Shown here one piece after another: positions 35,331-44,023 of a DNA stretch of 64,000 nt (within the stretch, counting starts at the first letter, position 1; each line of letters begins with the position of its first letter). A program made the translations under genes and the position numbers. The stretch lies in NCBI RefSeq assembly GCF_002914525.1, contig NZ_LODW01000059.1:124001-188000 (forward strand), written 5' to 3'. Source of the stretch: Rhizobium hidalgonense (GTDB lineage: Bacteria; Pseudomonadota; Alphaproteobacteria; Rhizobiales; Rhizobiaceae). The notes beneath the pieces were generated by a model. The model made no database searches and was not told the origin of the DNA. It saw only the letters and a list, made by a program, of their open reading frames with translations.

Positions 35331-36206
35331 ATGCAAAAATCAGTGCGGCTGAAATCGTTCGAATTGATCGCACAGGATATCAACAGTGTCGACGTCAGCC
35401 TGCTTCACGCGCTGTCGATCGGTGTCGGCTGGCCGCACCGGCCCAAGGACTGGGATTTCCTGCGGCGCGCGGGCCCGGGCATCGTCGCCGTCGATGGGAT
35501 CGGACGTGTATTCGGAAGCGCGATGTGGTTTCCGCATGGAGAGGATTTCGCCACGATCGGGCTGGTGATCACGTCGCCACGCACGCAGGCGCAAGGGACC
35601 GGCCGATGGCTCATGGAGCAAGTGTTCGAGCAGTGCGGCGACCGCAATCTGAGTCTGAATTCAACTCATGCGGCTTATAGGCTCTATGTTTCTCTTGGCT
35701 TCACCAAGGAAGCGATTGTCTATCAATACCAGGGAGATGTAACGCCTAAGCTCCCTCCCCTGCCGGAGCTGAATGGGCAGCTGAGCGAATTGTCAAACGA
35801 CAATGTCGAGGAGATCAAGGCTCTCGATACCCGCGCCTTCGGCACCGATCGCGGCAAATTGCTCGCCTTGCTTGCGGAAGGTGCTGCCATCTGCACGCTC
35901 CGGAGGGGCGCCGAAATCGTCGGCTATTCCATGTGCCGCGAGTTCGGACGCGGCCATGTGATCGGTCCGATCGTAGCAAGTAATGATCAGGACGCGATCC
36001 ACCTCGCAGCCGTGCATCTCAAGGATTTGGCAGGCCGTTTCGCGCGCGTCGACACGCGGGAGAAGGGTCTGTTCGCCGAGTTCCTTCAGCAAAGCCGCCT
36101 TGCCGTCTCGGAAACCGTTACCACCATGTCCAGGGGGCGCCATTTCCTGAATGGGAAGAGCGGCGAGCCGGCGGTGTATGGTCTGGCCGGCCATGCCTTA
36201 AGCTAG
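35331..36206 (+). CDS. Tandem-GNAT N-acetyltransferase, paralogue of the 25470 gene
   Basis: 291 residues with two GNAT-like halves. The N-terminal domain has GWPHRPKDWDFLRR and the acetyl-CoA loop region RTQAQGTGRWLMEQV. The second half has YSMCREFGRGHVIGPIVAS, matching the same place in the 25470-26303 protein. The two proteins share architecture and several motifs, so they are duplicates that diverged strongly. It is divergent from the ArgE operon (239 bases between). A role in acetylating the substrate that ArgE later deacylates, or in exporting/inactivating it, is possible but unproven. Confidence 0.8.
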   Translation: MQKSVRLKSFELIAQDINSVDVSLLHALSIGVGWPHRPKDWDFLRRAGPGIVAVDGIGRVFGSAMWFPHGEDFATIGLVITSPRTQAQGTGRWLMEQVFEQCGDRNLSLNSTHAAYRLYVSLGFTKEAIVYQYQGDVTPKLPPLPELNGQLSELSNDNVEEIKALDTRAFGTDRGKLLALLAEGAAICTLRRGAEIVGYSMCREFGRGHVIGPIVASNDQDAIHLAAVHLKDLAGRFARVDTREKGLFAEFLQQSRLAVSETVTTMSRGRHFLNGKSGEPAVYGLAGHALS

Positions 36207-36342
36207 GCAGCCGTGGAACGGAACTGCCGGGCGATACCGCAGAGTTTTTGCAAAGAAAACGCAAACGCCCTATCCTCGCTTCGACGATGACCCTGCCGCA
36301 ACTGCGTCCAGGCGCTATGGTGAGGGAAAGCAAGGGCGAAGC

Positions 36343-36639
36343 ATGGGACAGGTTACGAGCCTTCAGCAGAGGATGACGATTGTCGGCGATCTCAACGCTG
36401 CCTCCTTTGTCCCCTGGATCCGGCGCCATGCCGCCAAGCTCGGGCTCTCGCACCACATATCTCATACGAGTTCGATGCGGATCGAGGTTGAGGTTTCAGG
36501 ACCGGAGGATTTGATCGACATGATGGAGGTGGGCTGCTCTCTGGGGCCAATCGACGTATGGGTCGAGAGCATAGAACGCACGGCGATTACCCGCGAAACA
36601 GCCCAGCGCCAGCCACAATCTTTTGGTGTGTGCATATAA
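36343..36639 (+). CDS. Acylphosphatase-like protein lacking the catalytic residues
   Basis: 98 residues. The pattern IVGDLNAASFVPWIRRHAAKLGL mirrors the acylphosphatase start GxVQGVxFRxxxxxxAxxLGL over its length, and the remaining alpha/beta alternation fits. But the phosphate-binding Arg after Phe is Val here, and the conserved Asn region reads HHISHTSS, so normal acylphosphatase activity is unlikely. The gene stands alone, 108 bases before the Rieske operon and in the same direction; it may be co-regulated with it. Family by fold pattern only. Confidence 0.6.
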   Translation: MGQVTSLQQRMTIVGDLNAASFVPWIRRHAAKLGLSHHISHTSSMRIEVEVSGPEDLIDMMEVGCSLGPIDVWVESIERTAITRETAQRQPQSFGVCI

Positions 36640-36747
36640 TTTAATCAACGTTGCCAATGCGAAATAATTATGCAAACGTGAGCCGTTGAGCGCGATGCCC
36701 CAGGGGGAGCGAGCTCGGCAAAACAGCCATGTTCAGGAAGTCTCGTC

Positions 36748-37398
36748 ATGCCATCCGATACGACCGGCTTTTGGACGCCAGTCGCCCTCTCCCGGGATTT
36801 GCCGGCCGGAACCGCGATGCCGGCGCGGACGGCATCTGGTTCGATTGCCCTTTGGCGAAGCGCTTCGGGGCGCATATCGGCATCGGCGGACCGCTGTCCG
36901 CATCGCGGCATGCGGCTGTCTCACGGCTTCGTGCGCGGCGAGGCGCTTTCCTGCATCTATCACGGCTGGAGCTATGACCAGGCCGGGCATTGCCTGCGTA
37001 TCCCCGCCCATCCGGGGCTAGCGCCACCGGAAACCATCCGCGTTGCCACCTATGATGTCGAGGAAACGGGCAGCGTGATCTGGGTGGCCATGGGCACGCC
37101 GGCGTCGAAGCCGCCGAGGCTTGACGGTCTTGTTCCCTTGCGTTCCCTGACGGCGTTCGCCAACATTGCGGCGATCGAGGCGGCGGCCGGCGCGAAGGCG
37201 AGCCCTGACGGTATCGTCGAGATCGATGCATCCACCGGGACCATCTCTCTGCTACTATCCCCCCAAGACGGACAGACGCTGATCCATGTGCTGCTGAAGG
37301 GCGATCTCGGCCCAGCCGGAGCCATCGGCGCGTCGCGGGCCGCCGAAAGCCTGCGCCGCCGGGCTGAGGGACTTCAGAAAAAGGAGGTCGCGCGGTGA
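36748..37398 (+). CDS. Stand-alone Rieske [2Fe-2S] protein of a split oxygenase
   Basis: 216 residues. The N-terminal 110 residues form a Rieske domain with CPHRGMRLSHG and CIYHGWSYD (Cys-x-His and Cys-x-x-His cluster ligands). The last 100 residues have no recognisable catalytic iron site and look variable. The catalytic domain is instead encoded by the next gene, coupled by GTGA overlap. It most likely passes electrons to that subunit. In the bacterial N7-demethylase system the catalytic subunit NdmC also lacks a Rieske domain and gets it from a partner; here the partner would be a separate small protein. No flavin reductase is encoded in the operon. Confidence 0.85.
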   Translation: MPSDTTGFWTPVALSRDLPAGTAMPARTASGSIALWRSASGRISASADRCPHRGMRLSHGFVRGEALSCIYHGWSYDQAGHCLRIPAHPGLAPPETIRVATYDVEETGSVIWVAMGTPASKPPRLDGLVPLRSLTAFANIAAIEAAAGAKASPDGIVEIDASTGTISLLLSPQDGQTLIHVLLKGDLGPAGAIGASRAAESLRRRAEGLQKKEVAR

Positions 37399-38240
37399 GC
37401 ATGCAGGCGATGATCGACGAATGGTATCCGGTCGGGCTTTTCAGCCAGCTTGACCGCGCCGGTCGCAAGACGGCGCTGATGGGTGAGCCGATCGACGTAG
37501 CATGCGATGCCGACGGCAATGCGAGGGTGACGGGCAGAGATGGTCGAGCGCTGCCGGTGCGCGTCCGCTACGGCCATGTCTGGTCCTCGCTGGGCGAGCC
37601 GAAGAAGGAGCTTTTCCCGATTCCCGAGGCCGACCAGCCCGGCCGCCGCTTCGTCGACGTCGGCGTGGTGCGGGTGCGCTGCTCGCCGCTGCGCGCCGTC
37701 GAGAATTTCCTCGATATCGCCCATTTCCCCTTCGTCCACACCGATATTCTCGGCGCCGAGCCGCATACCGAGGTCCAGAACTACAAGGTCGAGATCCGCG
37801 AGGAAGAAGACGAGGTCTGGGCAACGCAGGTGAAATTCTACCAGCCGCAGGCCGCCAAATCGGCAAGCGGGGGCATCACCACCGAATATATGTACCGCGT
37901 GCCGGCACCGACCTGCTCCGTGCTTTACAAGACCTGTCCGCCGCGCCCGAGCGAATGGGATGTCATCACGCTCTTCGTGCAGCCGCTGGCCGAGGACCTC
38001 TGCGACGTCTGGCCATGGATGGCGCTTTTCGACGACGAGACCGCGATGACAGATCTTATCCACTTTCAGCAGACGATCTTCCTGCAGGACCGTTCGATCC
38101 TCGAAAACCAGATCCCGCGGCTCCTGCCGCTCGACCCCGGCATGGAAATCCCCACACGGGCCGATCTGACGTCGATCGCCTACCGGCGCTGGCTGAAGCG
38201 GCACAATTATACTTACGGCGCACAGCTGGTGGCGCAATGA
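37395..38240 (+). CDS. Rieske-less non-heme-iron oxygenase catalytic subunit, NdmC-like
   Basis: 281 residues, only the catalytic (PaO/VanA-type) domain. The mononuclear iron motif is ENFLDIAHFPFVH near residue 110, giving the two histidines; an Asp further on completes the facial triad. The residues expected for a Rieske cluster are absent. It begins with GTG at 37395 behind AAGGAGG (7 bases), overlapping the Rieske gene stop, and its own stop overlaps the GST gene (ATGA). Catalytic subunit without Rieske plus adjacent GST is the arrangement of the 7-methylxanthine demethylase NdmC/NdmE. I therefore infer N-demethylation or a similar oxidation of an N-heterocycle. Confidence 0.82.
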   Translation: MSMQAMIDEWYPVGLFSQLDRAGRKTALMGEPIDVACDADGNARVTGRDGRALPVRVRYGHVWSSLGEPKKELFPIPEADQPGRRFVDVGVVRVRCSPLRAVENFLDIAHFPFVHTDILGAEPHTEVQNYKVEIREEEDEVWATQVKFYQPQAAKSASGGITTEYMYRVPAPTCSVLYKTCPPRPSEWDVITLFVQPLAEDLCDVWPWMALFDDETAMTDLIHFQQTIFLQDRSILENQIPRLLPLDPGMEIPTRADLTSIAYRRWLKRHNYTYGAQLVAQ

Positions 38241-38896
38241 AGCTCTACGACTACATCCTCTCTCCGAGCTGCTACAAGGTGCGCCTGATGGCGGCGCTGA
38301 CCGGCGTGAAGCTTGAACTGCGCCCGGTGGATTTCCATCCCGGCGCCGAGCATCGCGGCCCGGAACTCCTGGCGCTCAATCCGGCGGGATCCATTCCGAT
38401 CCTGGAGGATGGCGATCTGATCCTGAGCGAATCCTCGGCCATTCTCGTCTATCTTGCCGCCAAGGCCGCACCCGTATGGCTGGGCAACGGTGCGGCCCGG
38501 GAAGCGGCCCAGGTGCAGCAATGGCTGTCCTTCTCCGGCCGGCTGACGGCAAGCCTCGGCAGCGCGCGGCTGCATGAAATGCTGCTGCGGCCCGGGGATA
38601 TCGCTGCGCTGCAGGCCCAGGGCATTACAGCACTTCGCGAGCTCGAGGCCGGGCTTGTCGAGCAGGGTCTTCACGGCAAGCGCTTCCTCGCCGCCGACCG
38701 GCCGACGGTCGCCGACATCGCCTGTTTTCCCTATGTAGCGCTGGCGCCCGATGGCGGCGTAACGTTGGATCCTTATCCGGCCATCCGGCTCTGGTCCAGG
38801 GCGTTGCGCGCCCTCGACAACTTCATCGAGATGCCGGGTATCCACCGGCTGCACGAGTTGAAGCCCGAACCCCATATCGCACCGGGCGAGGCGTGA
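38237..38896 (+). CDS. Glutathione S-transferase-like protein, NdmE-like by context
   Basis: 219 residues. The N-terminal thioredoxin-like domain starts MKLYDYILSPSCYKVRL; the glutathione-binding ESSAILVYLA motif is near residue 70; an alpha-helical domain with ADRPTVADIACFPY follows. It overlaps the oxygenase gene by ATGA. In the methylxanthine N7-demethylase, NdmE is a GST-like protein that holds the oxygenase complex together rather than acting on substrate; the same structural job is a reasonable inference here. Conjugation of an activated intermediate is the alternative. Confidence 0.85.
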   Translation: MKLYDYILSPSCYKVRLMAALTGVKLELRPVDFHPGAEHRGPELLALNPAGSIPILEDGDLILSESSAILVYLAAKAAPVWLGNGAAREAAQVQQWLSFSGRLTASLGSARLHEMLLRPGDIAALQAQGITALRELEAGLVEQGLHGKRFLAADRPTVADIACFPYVALAPDGGVTLDPYPAIRLWSRALRALDNFIEMPGIHRLHELKPEPHIAPGEA

Positions 38897-38897
38897 C

Positions 38898-40277
38898 ATG
38901 GCCGGCTATCTTCTGAAGAACTGCGCGGCTGTGATCGTCGATGAGGGCAAGGGGCCGGTCGCCCGTCGCAATGTCGACCTCCTGACCAACGGGCCGGCGA
39001 TCGTGGCCATCGGCGAAAATCTGGCCGCGGACGCGCTGCCTGCCGGCACGACTGTTCAGGATGCTGCCGGCTGGTTCGTCTATCCCGGCCTCGTCAACAC
39101 CCATCATCATTTTTTCCAATGCTTCGTGCGCAACCGCGCCGATCTCGACTGGACGAAGCTTTCGGTCATCGAGTGGCTCGATCGCATCTACCCGATCTTT
39201 TCGCAGCTCAACGAGGCATGTTTTTACCACTCCTCGGTCACGGCGATGGCCGAGATGATCAAGCATGGCTGCACCACGGCTTTCGACCATCAGTATAATT
39301 TCCCCCGGCATGCCGGAAAGCGGCTGATCGACCGGCAGTTCGAGGCGGCCGAACTGCTCGGCATGCGTTTCCACGCCGGCCGCGGCGGCAATACCCTGCC
39401 GAAGTCGGAGGGCTCGACCATTCCCGACGAGATGCTGGAAACGACCGACGAATTCATCGCCGACTGCGCCCGGCTGATCGACATCTATCACGATACTGGC
39501 CCCTTCAGCATGCGCCAGGTCGTGGTCGCGCCCTGCCAGCCGGTCAATTGCTATCGTGAGACCTTCGTGGAATCGGTGGCACTGACGCGCGATCGCGGCG
39601 TCATGATGCACACGCATGTCGGTGAGGGCGAAAGCCCGGTCATTCAAGCGCGGCATGGCATGCGCACCGTCGACTATCTCGAAGAACTCGGTTTTGCCGG
39701 ACCCGACGCCTTCTATGCCCATTGCTGGGAACTGACCCACGACGAATTGAGGACGATGGCTGCCAGCGGCACTGGTGTCGCGCATTGCCCGGAACCGGTC
39801 TATCTGGTCGGCGCCGAGGTTACCGACATTCCCGCCATGGCGGCTTTCGGCCTGCGCATCGGCCTCGGCTGCGACGGCGCTGCCTCCAACGACAATTCCA
39901 ACCTGATGCACTGCCTGCACTCCGCCTACATGCTGCAGTGCCTCGTCTCCTCCAGCCGCGCCCATCCCGTGCCGCCGCCGGCCGATTTCCTCGGTTATGG
40001 CACGACCGGCGGCGCCAGCCTGCTCGGCCGGCGCGATATCGGCCGGCTCGCCCCCGGTATGGCCGCCGACCTGTTTGCGATCGACACCCGACGCATGGAT
40101 TATGTCGGCACGCGGCACGATCCGCTGAGCCTGATTGCCCGTGTCGGCATCAGCATGGCGACAGATTTGACCATGATCAATGGCCGCATCGTCTGGCAGA
40201 AGGGCGAGTTTCCCGGGCTTGACGAAGCCAAGCTGGCTGCCGACGCCGAGGCGGCGCTATCCGCCGTGGAATTTTAG
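38898..40277 (+). CDS. Purine-deaminase-like amidohydrolase (8-oxoguanine deaminase/AtzB group)
   Basis: 459 residues, subtype III amidohydrolase. Metal ligands are NTHHHFFQ near residue 70, MHTHVGEGES, AHCWELTHDE and the Asp in GLGCDGAASNDNSNLM, the last a mark of the 8-oxoguanine deaminase/hydroxydechloroatrazine group. These enzymes hydrolyse the exocyclic amino group of purines, oxidised purines or triazines. It starts one base after the GST stop and precedes the transporter genes. Deamination of a methylated or oxidised guanine to the matching xanthine is the best-fitting reaction here. Confidence 0.85.
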   Translation: MAGYLLKNCAAVIVDEGKGPVARRNVDLLTNGPAIVAIGENLAADALPAGTTVQDAAGWFVYPGLVNTHHHFFQCFVRNRADLDWTKLSVIEWLDRIYPIFSQLNEACFYHSSVTAMAEMIKHGCTTAFDHQYNFPRHAGKRLIDRQFEAAELLGMRFHAGRGGNTLPKSEGSTIPDEMLETTDEFIADCARLIDIYHDTGPFSMRQVVVAPCQPVNCYRETFVESVALTRDRGVMMHTHVGEGESPVIQARHGMRTVDYLEELGFAGPDAFYAHCWELTHDELRTMAASGTGVAHCPEPVYLVGAEVTDIPAMAAFGLRIGLGCDGAASNDNSNLMHCLHSAYMLQCLVSSSRAHPVPPPADFLGYGTTGGASLLGRRDIGRLAPGMAADLFAIDTRRMDYVGTRHDPLSLIARVGISMATDLTMINGRIVWQKGEFPGLDEAKLAADAEAALSAVEF

Positions 40278-40301
40278 AAAACCAAAGAGGGAACTGAGAA
40301 C

Positions 40302-41399
40302 ATGACAAGACTGACCCGCAGAAACCTGATGACGGCCGCTGCCGCCACCGGCCTTGCCGGCGTGCTCGGCAGCCGCATGGCTTTTTCCGCTGACGCGCCG
40401 CTCGGCATCACGCTCGTCGTCCCCTCGCCGATTGGCGACGTCGGCTGGGGGCACGCGCTGGCCGCCGGTCTCGAGCCGATCAAGGCCGCTTACGGTGACA
40501 AGGTGAAGGTCACCGTGCTTGAGAATATCGCGGAAGGCCCGGATGCCGATCGCATCATGACCAAGACCGTTGCCGATGGAAACAAGTTCCTGATCGCCGG
40601 CTCCTTCGGCTATCAGAACGGTGCGCTGCAGATCGCCCGCCGCGATCCGAGCGTCACGGTTCTGCATGCCTCCGGTTTCCAGGTGGCTCCGAACTTCTCG
40701 CCGTTCGCCGCCAAATATTTCCAGGGCACCTATCTGCTCGGCATGGCAGCAGCAGCGCTCAGCAAGACGGGCAAGCTCGGCTCCGTCTCGGCCTTTGCGA
40801 TCCCTGAGCTCATCACCTCCATCAATGCCTTCACGCTCGGCGCCCAGGCAGTGAAGCCGGATATCGAAGTCTCGGTCGTCTGGGTCAATTCCTGGTTCGA
40901 CCCGGCCAAGGAGCAGGAGGCGGCCAAGGCACTGATCGCGCAGAAATGCGACGTGATCTTCTCCAACGCCCAGGACACGCCATCCGTCATCTCGGCTTGC
41001 GAAGAAGCCGGCGTCTACGCCTTCAACCTCAATTCGTCGATGAAGAAATATGCGCCGAAAACCTATCTCGGCTGCGTCTCGACCGATTGGTCGCCGTTCT
41101 TCAAGGCTTCGGTCGATGCCCATCTCGCCGGTACGTTCAAGGGGGCCAATGCGTTCCTCGGCGTCGCCGACAAGGTCGTCGAGGTGGTCGACTGGAGCGC
41201 CGATATTCCGGCCGACGTGATGGCCAAGATCAAGGCGATCGAGGCAAAGATCGCCGATGGCAGCTTCTCGCCCTTCACCGGGCCGATCGCCAAAGCCGAC
41301 GGCAGTGAAGGTGTCGCATCGGGCGCCACCATGGCCGACCCCGAGATCATCGCCATGAATTGGCACGTCAAGGGCGTGTCGACGCCGCTGCCGAAATAA
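40302..41399 (+). CDS. BMP-family substrate-binding protein of nucleoside/nucleobase ABC transporter
   Basis: 365 residues. A twin-arginine-type signal, TRRNLMTAAAATGLAG, ends near FSADA at about residue 30. The mature protein is of the BMP/PnrA family (ITLVVPSPIGDVGWGHA, GSFGYQNGALQIA, FNLNSSMKKYAPKTYLG). Family members bind purine nucleosides or related ligands in the periplasm. The ATPase and both permeases follow directly, so the transporter is complete. No lipobox was seen; the alphaproteobacterial version is free in the periplasm. Confidence 0.9.
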   Translation: MTRLTRRNLMTAAAATGLAGVLGSRMAFSADAPLGITLVVPSPIGDVGWGHALAAGLEPIKAAYGDKVKVTVLENIAEGPDADRIMTKTVADGNKFLIAGSFGYQNGALQIARRDPSVTVLHASGFQVAPNFSPFAAKYFQGTYLLGMAAAALSKTGKLGSVSAFAIPELITSINAFTLGAQAVKPDIEVSVVWVNSWFDPAKEQEAAKALIAQKCDVIFSNAQDTPSVISACEEAGVYAFNLNSSMKKYAPKTYLGCVSTDWSPFFKASVDAHLAGTFKGANAFLGVADKVVEVVDWSADIPADVMAKIKAIEAKIADGSFSPFTGPIAKADGSEGVASGATMADPEIIAMNWHVKGVSTPLPK

Positions 41400-41402
41400 C
41401 GC

Positions 41403-42926
41403 ATGACCGCTCCCCTCCTGTCGCTGCGCGGCATTTCGAAAAGCTACGGCCAGATCCACGCCAATCAGGCGATCGATCTGGACGTGGCTCCGCAATCGAT
41501 CCATGCGATCCTCGGCGAAAACGGTGCGGGAAAATCGACGCTGATGAAGCTGATCTACGGCGTCGAGCAACCGGATGACGGGGACGTCATTTGGCAAGGA
41601 AAACCCCTGCGCCTCGCCTACCCCGCGGAAGCGAGGCGCAACGGCATCGGCATGGTCTTCCAGCACTTTTCGCTGTTCGAGACCCTGACCGTCCTGGAGA
41701 ATATTCGGCTGGTCGTGCCGGGTGGGAAGGCCGACCTTAAAGAACGCATCCGCACACTCGGCCGGGAATTCGGCCTCGAAGTCGATCCGCTTGCCCATGT
41801 GCATTCGCTGTCTGTCGGTGAACGGCAACGGGTGGAGATCATCCGAAGCCTGATGGCCAATCCGAAGCTGCTGATCCTTGACGAACCCACTTCCGTCCTG
41901 CCGCCGCAGCTGGTGGAGAAGCTGTTCGACACGCTGCGTCGTCTGCGCGACGGCGGCGTTTCCATCCTGCTGATTTCCCACAAGCTCGAGGAAATCCGGG
42001 CGATCTGCGACCGGGCGACGATCCTGCGCGGCGGACGCGTGACCGGGCACGTCGACCCCCGTGAACATGATGCCCATGACCTTGCCGGCATGATGATCGG
42101 CCGCGATATGCCAACGCCCATCCCGGCGCTGCCGCGGTCGGGTGGGGAAAAGCGGCTGGAGGTCATCGGGCTGGATTACCGGCCCGACGATCCCTTTGCG
42201 GTGCCGCTCTCCGGCATCAGCCTCGAAGTGCGTGCCGGCGAAATTCTCGGCATTGCCGGCATTTCGGGCAACGGCCAGAGCGAGCTTGCCGCGTTGATTT
42301 CAGGCGAGACGGTGCTGGGGCGCGAACAGCGCGACCGGATCTATATGCTGGGAACGGATGTCGGCAGGCTCGATGCCGCCGCGCGGCGGAGGCTCGGATT
42401 TGCCTTCGTGCCGGAAGACCGGCTCGGACGCGGCGCCGTCCCCGAAATGTCGCTCGTCCTCAACAGCCTGCTGACGGCCCATCCGCTCAAGCTTTTGCGG
42501 AGTGGTCTCATCGACAGGACGCGGGCGGTGGCCTTCACCAGCGATTGCATCCACCAATACGATGTCCGCACGCCCGGCCCGGATGCGGAAGCCGGCACTT
42601 TGTCCGGCGGCAATCTGCAGAAGTTCATTGTCGGTCGCGAAATCATGCTGTCGCCGAAATTGCTCTTCGTGGCGCAGCCGACCTGGGGTGTCGATATCGG
42701 CGCCGCATCCGCCATCCGCAGCCGCCTGATCGCATTGCGCAACCAGGGCATGGCGATCCTCGTCATTTCCGAGGAGCTCGAAGAGCTGTTCGAACTCTGC
42801 GATTCCATCCACGTGATGTACCACGGCAGGCTCAGCCCGCCGCTCGCCACCCGGGACACGAAACCCGAGCAGATCGGCCGATATATGATCGGAGCACAAA
42901 CCTCGCCCGAGAAAGTCCATTCATGA
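41403..42926 (+). CDS. Nucleoside-type ABC transporter ATPase, two nucleotide-binding domains
   Basis: 507 residues, two fused NBDs. The first has Walker A GENGAGKSTLMK near residue 40, signature LSVGERQRVEI and Walker B LLILDEPTS. The second has a degenerate P-loop GISGNGQSELAAL, signature LSGGNLQKFIV and AQPTWGVDIGAA, in which Walker B ends with Gln as usual for the YufO/NupO-like branch. It energises the transporter with the two permeases downstream. The gap to the binding-protein gene is three bases and the stop overlaps the permease start. Confidence 0.93.
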   Translation: MTAPLLSLRGISKSYGQIHANQAIDLDVAPQSIHAILGENGAGKSTLMKLIYGVEQPDDGDVIWQGKPLRLAYPAEARRNGIGMVFQHFSLFETLTVLENIRLVVPGGKADLKERIRTLGREFGLEVDPLAHVHSLSVGERQRVEIIRSLMANPKLLILDEPTSVLPPQLVEKLFDTLRRLRDGGVSILLISHKLEEIRAICDRATILRGGRVTGHVDPREHDAHDLAGMMIGRDMPTPIPALPRSGGEKRLEVIGLDYRPDDPFAVPLSGISLEVRAGEILGIAGISGNGQSELAALISGETVLGREQRDRIYMLGTDVGRLDAAARRRLGFAFVPEDRLGRGAVPEMSLVLNSLLTAHPLKLLRSGLIDRTRAVAFTSDCIHQYDVRTPGPDAEAGTLSGGNLQKFIVGREIMLSPKLLFVAQPTWGVDIGAASAIRSRLIALRNQGMAILVISEELEELFELCDSIHVMYHGRLSPPLATRDTKPEQIGRYMIGAQTSPEKVHS

Positions 42927-44023
42927 GTGCCTGGTCTCCTGCTTTCCTCCCCACGCTCGTGCGCCGGGAGCGCGCCTCGCTTGCCGCGGCCTTCCTTGCG
43001 CCGGTTATCGCACTCGGGGGGGCGATCGTTCTCAACCTTGGCCTTTACATTTTGATGGGCCGCGACCCCGTCGCGGTGGTCTATGCGCTGCTTTTCGAGC
43101 CCTTCCTCTCCTGGGCGTCATTTTCGGAAGTGCTTTTGAAGACCGGCCCGCTTCTCCTCATCGCTCAGGGACTGGCGATCGGCTTCCGCGCCAAGGTCTT
43201 CAATATCGGCGCTGAAGGCCAGTTCATTCTCGGCGCGATCTTCGCCTCTGCCATTCCCGTCTGGTTTCCGCAGGCGACGGGCCAGTGGATCTGGCCGGCG
43301 ATGCTGCTGCTCGGCGCGCTCGGCGGCGCCTTCTGGGCTTCGTTCACCGCCTTCTGGCGCGTGCGTCTCAATGCCAACGAGATCCTCGTTTCGCTGATGC
43401 TGAGCCTCGTTGCGGTGCAACTGCTGAACTATCTGCTGCTCGGCCCCTGGAAGGATCCGAACGGCTTCAACTTCCCGCAGTCGGTGATGTTCCAATATGA
43501 TGCGATGATCCCGACCCTGATTTCCGGCACCCGCCTCAACGTCTCGTTCCTCATCACGCTTGTCTTGTCCTTCGCGGCCTGGATCTTCATGCAGAAGAGC
43601 TTCATCGGCTACAAGCTGCAGGTCGGCGGTCTGGCGCCGCGGGCTGCCGGTTATGCCGGCTTCAGGGAGGGTTGGGCAATCTGGCTGTCGCTGCTGATCG
43701 GCGGCTTTGCCGCCGGTCTTGCAGGGGCAGCCGAAGTCGCCGGTCCGCTCGGCCAGCTGCAGCGTTCGATTTCGAGCGGCTACGGCTATGCGGCGATCAT
43801 CGTCGCCTATCTCGGCGGCCTGCACCCGCTCGGCATCATTGTCTCGGCGCTTGTTATGGCGGTCATCTATATCGGCGGCGACAATGCCATGGTCTCGGCC
43901 AACCTGCCGATCGCCGCCGTTCGGGTTTTCCAGGGCAGCCTGCTGCTTGCCTATCTCGTTGCCATCGCCTTCGTGCGCTACCGTCTCGAATGGCCCCGCA
44001 CCGCCCATCGGAGCCATTCATGA
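42923..44023 (+). CDS. Nucleoside-type ABC transporter permease 1
   Basis: 366 residues with about ten hydrophobic helices. GFRAKVFNIGAEGQFILGA near residue 85 is the coupling-region signature of YufP/NupP-like permeases. It starts at an ATGA overlap with the ATPase gene and ends in an ATGA overlap with the second permease. It forms one half of the membrane channel. Confidence 0.92.
   Translation: MSAWSPAFLPTLVRRERASLAAAFLAPVIALGGAIVLNLGLYILMGRDPVAVVYALLFEPFLSWASFSEVLLKTGPLLLIAQGLAIGFRAKVFNIGAEGQFILGAIFASAIPVWFPQATGQWIWPAMLLLGALGGAFWASFTAFWRVRLNANEILVSLMLSLVAVQLLNYLLLGPWKDPNGFNFPQSVMFQYDAMIPTLISGTRLNVSFLITLVLSFAAWIFMQKSFIGYKLQVGGLAPRAAGYAGFREGWAIWLSLLIGGFAAGLAGAAEVAGPLGQLQRSISSGYGYAAIIVAYLGGLHPLGIIVSALVMAVIYIGGDNAMVSANLPIAAVRVFQGSLLLAYLVAIAFVRYRLEWPRTAHRSHS

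Noticed and set aside
37502..38235. Upstream extension of the GST frame inside the oxygenase gene
   Set aside because: The GST N-terminus begins exactly at the ATGA overlap; the extension is an Arg-rich out-of-frame reading of the oxygenase.
40257..42077. A 606-codon minus-strand frame opposite the BMP and ATPase genes
   Set aside because: Antisense shadow; the plus strand encodes a complete transporter in overlapping order.
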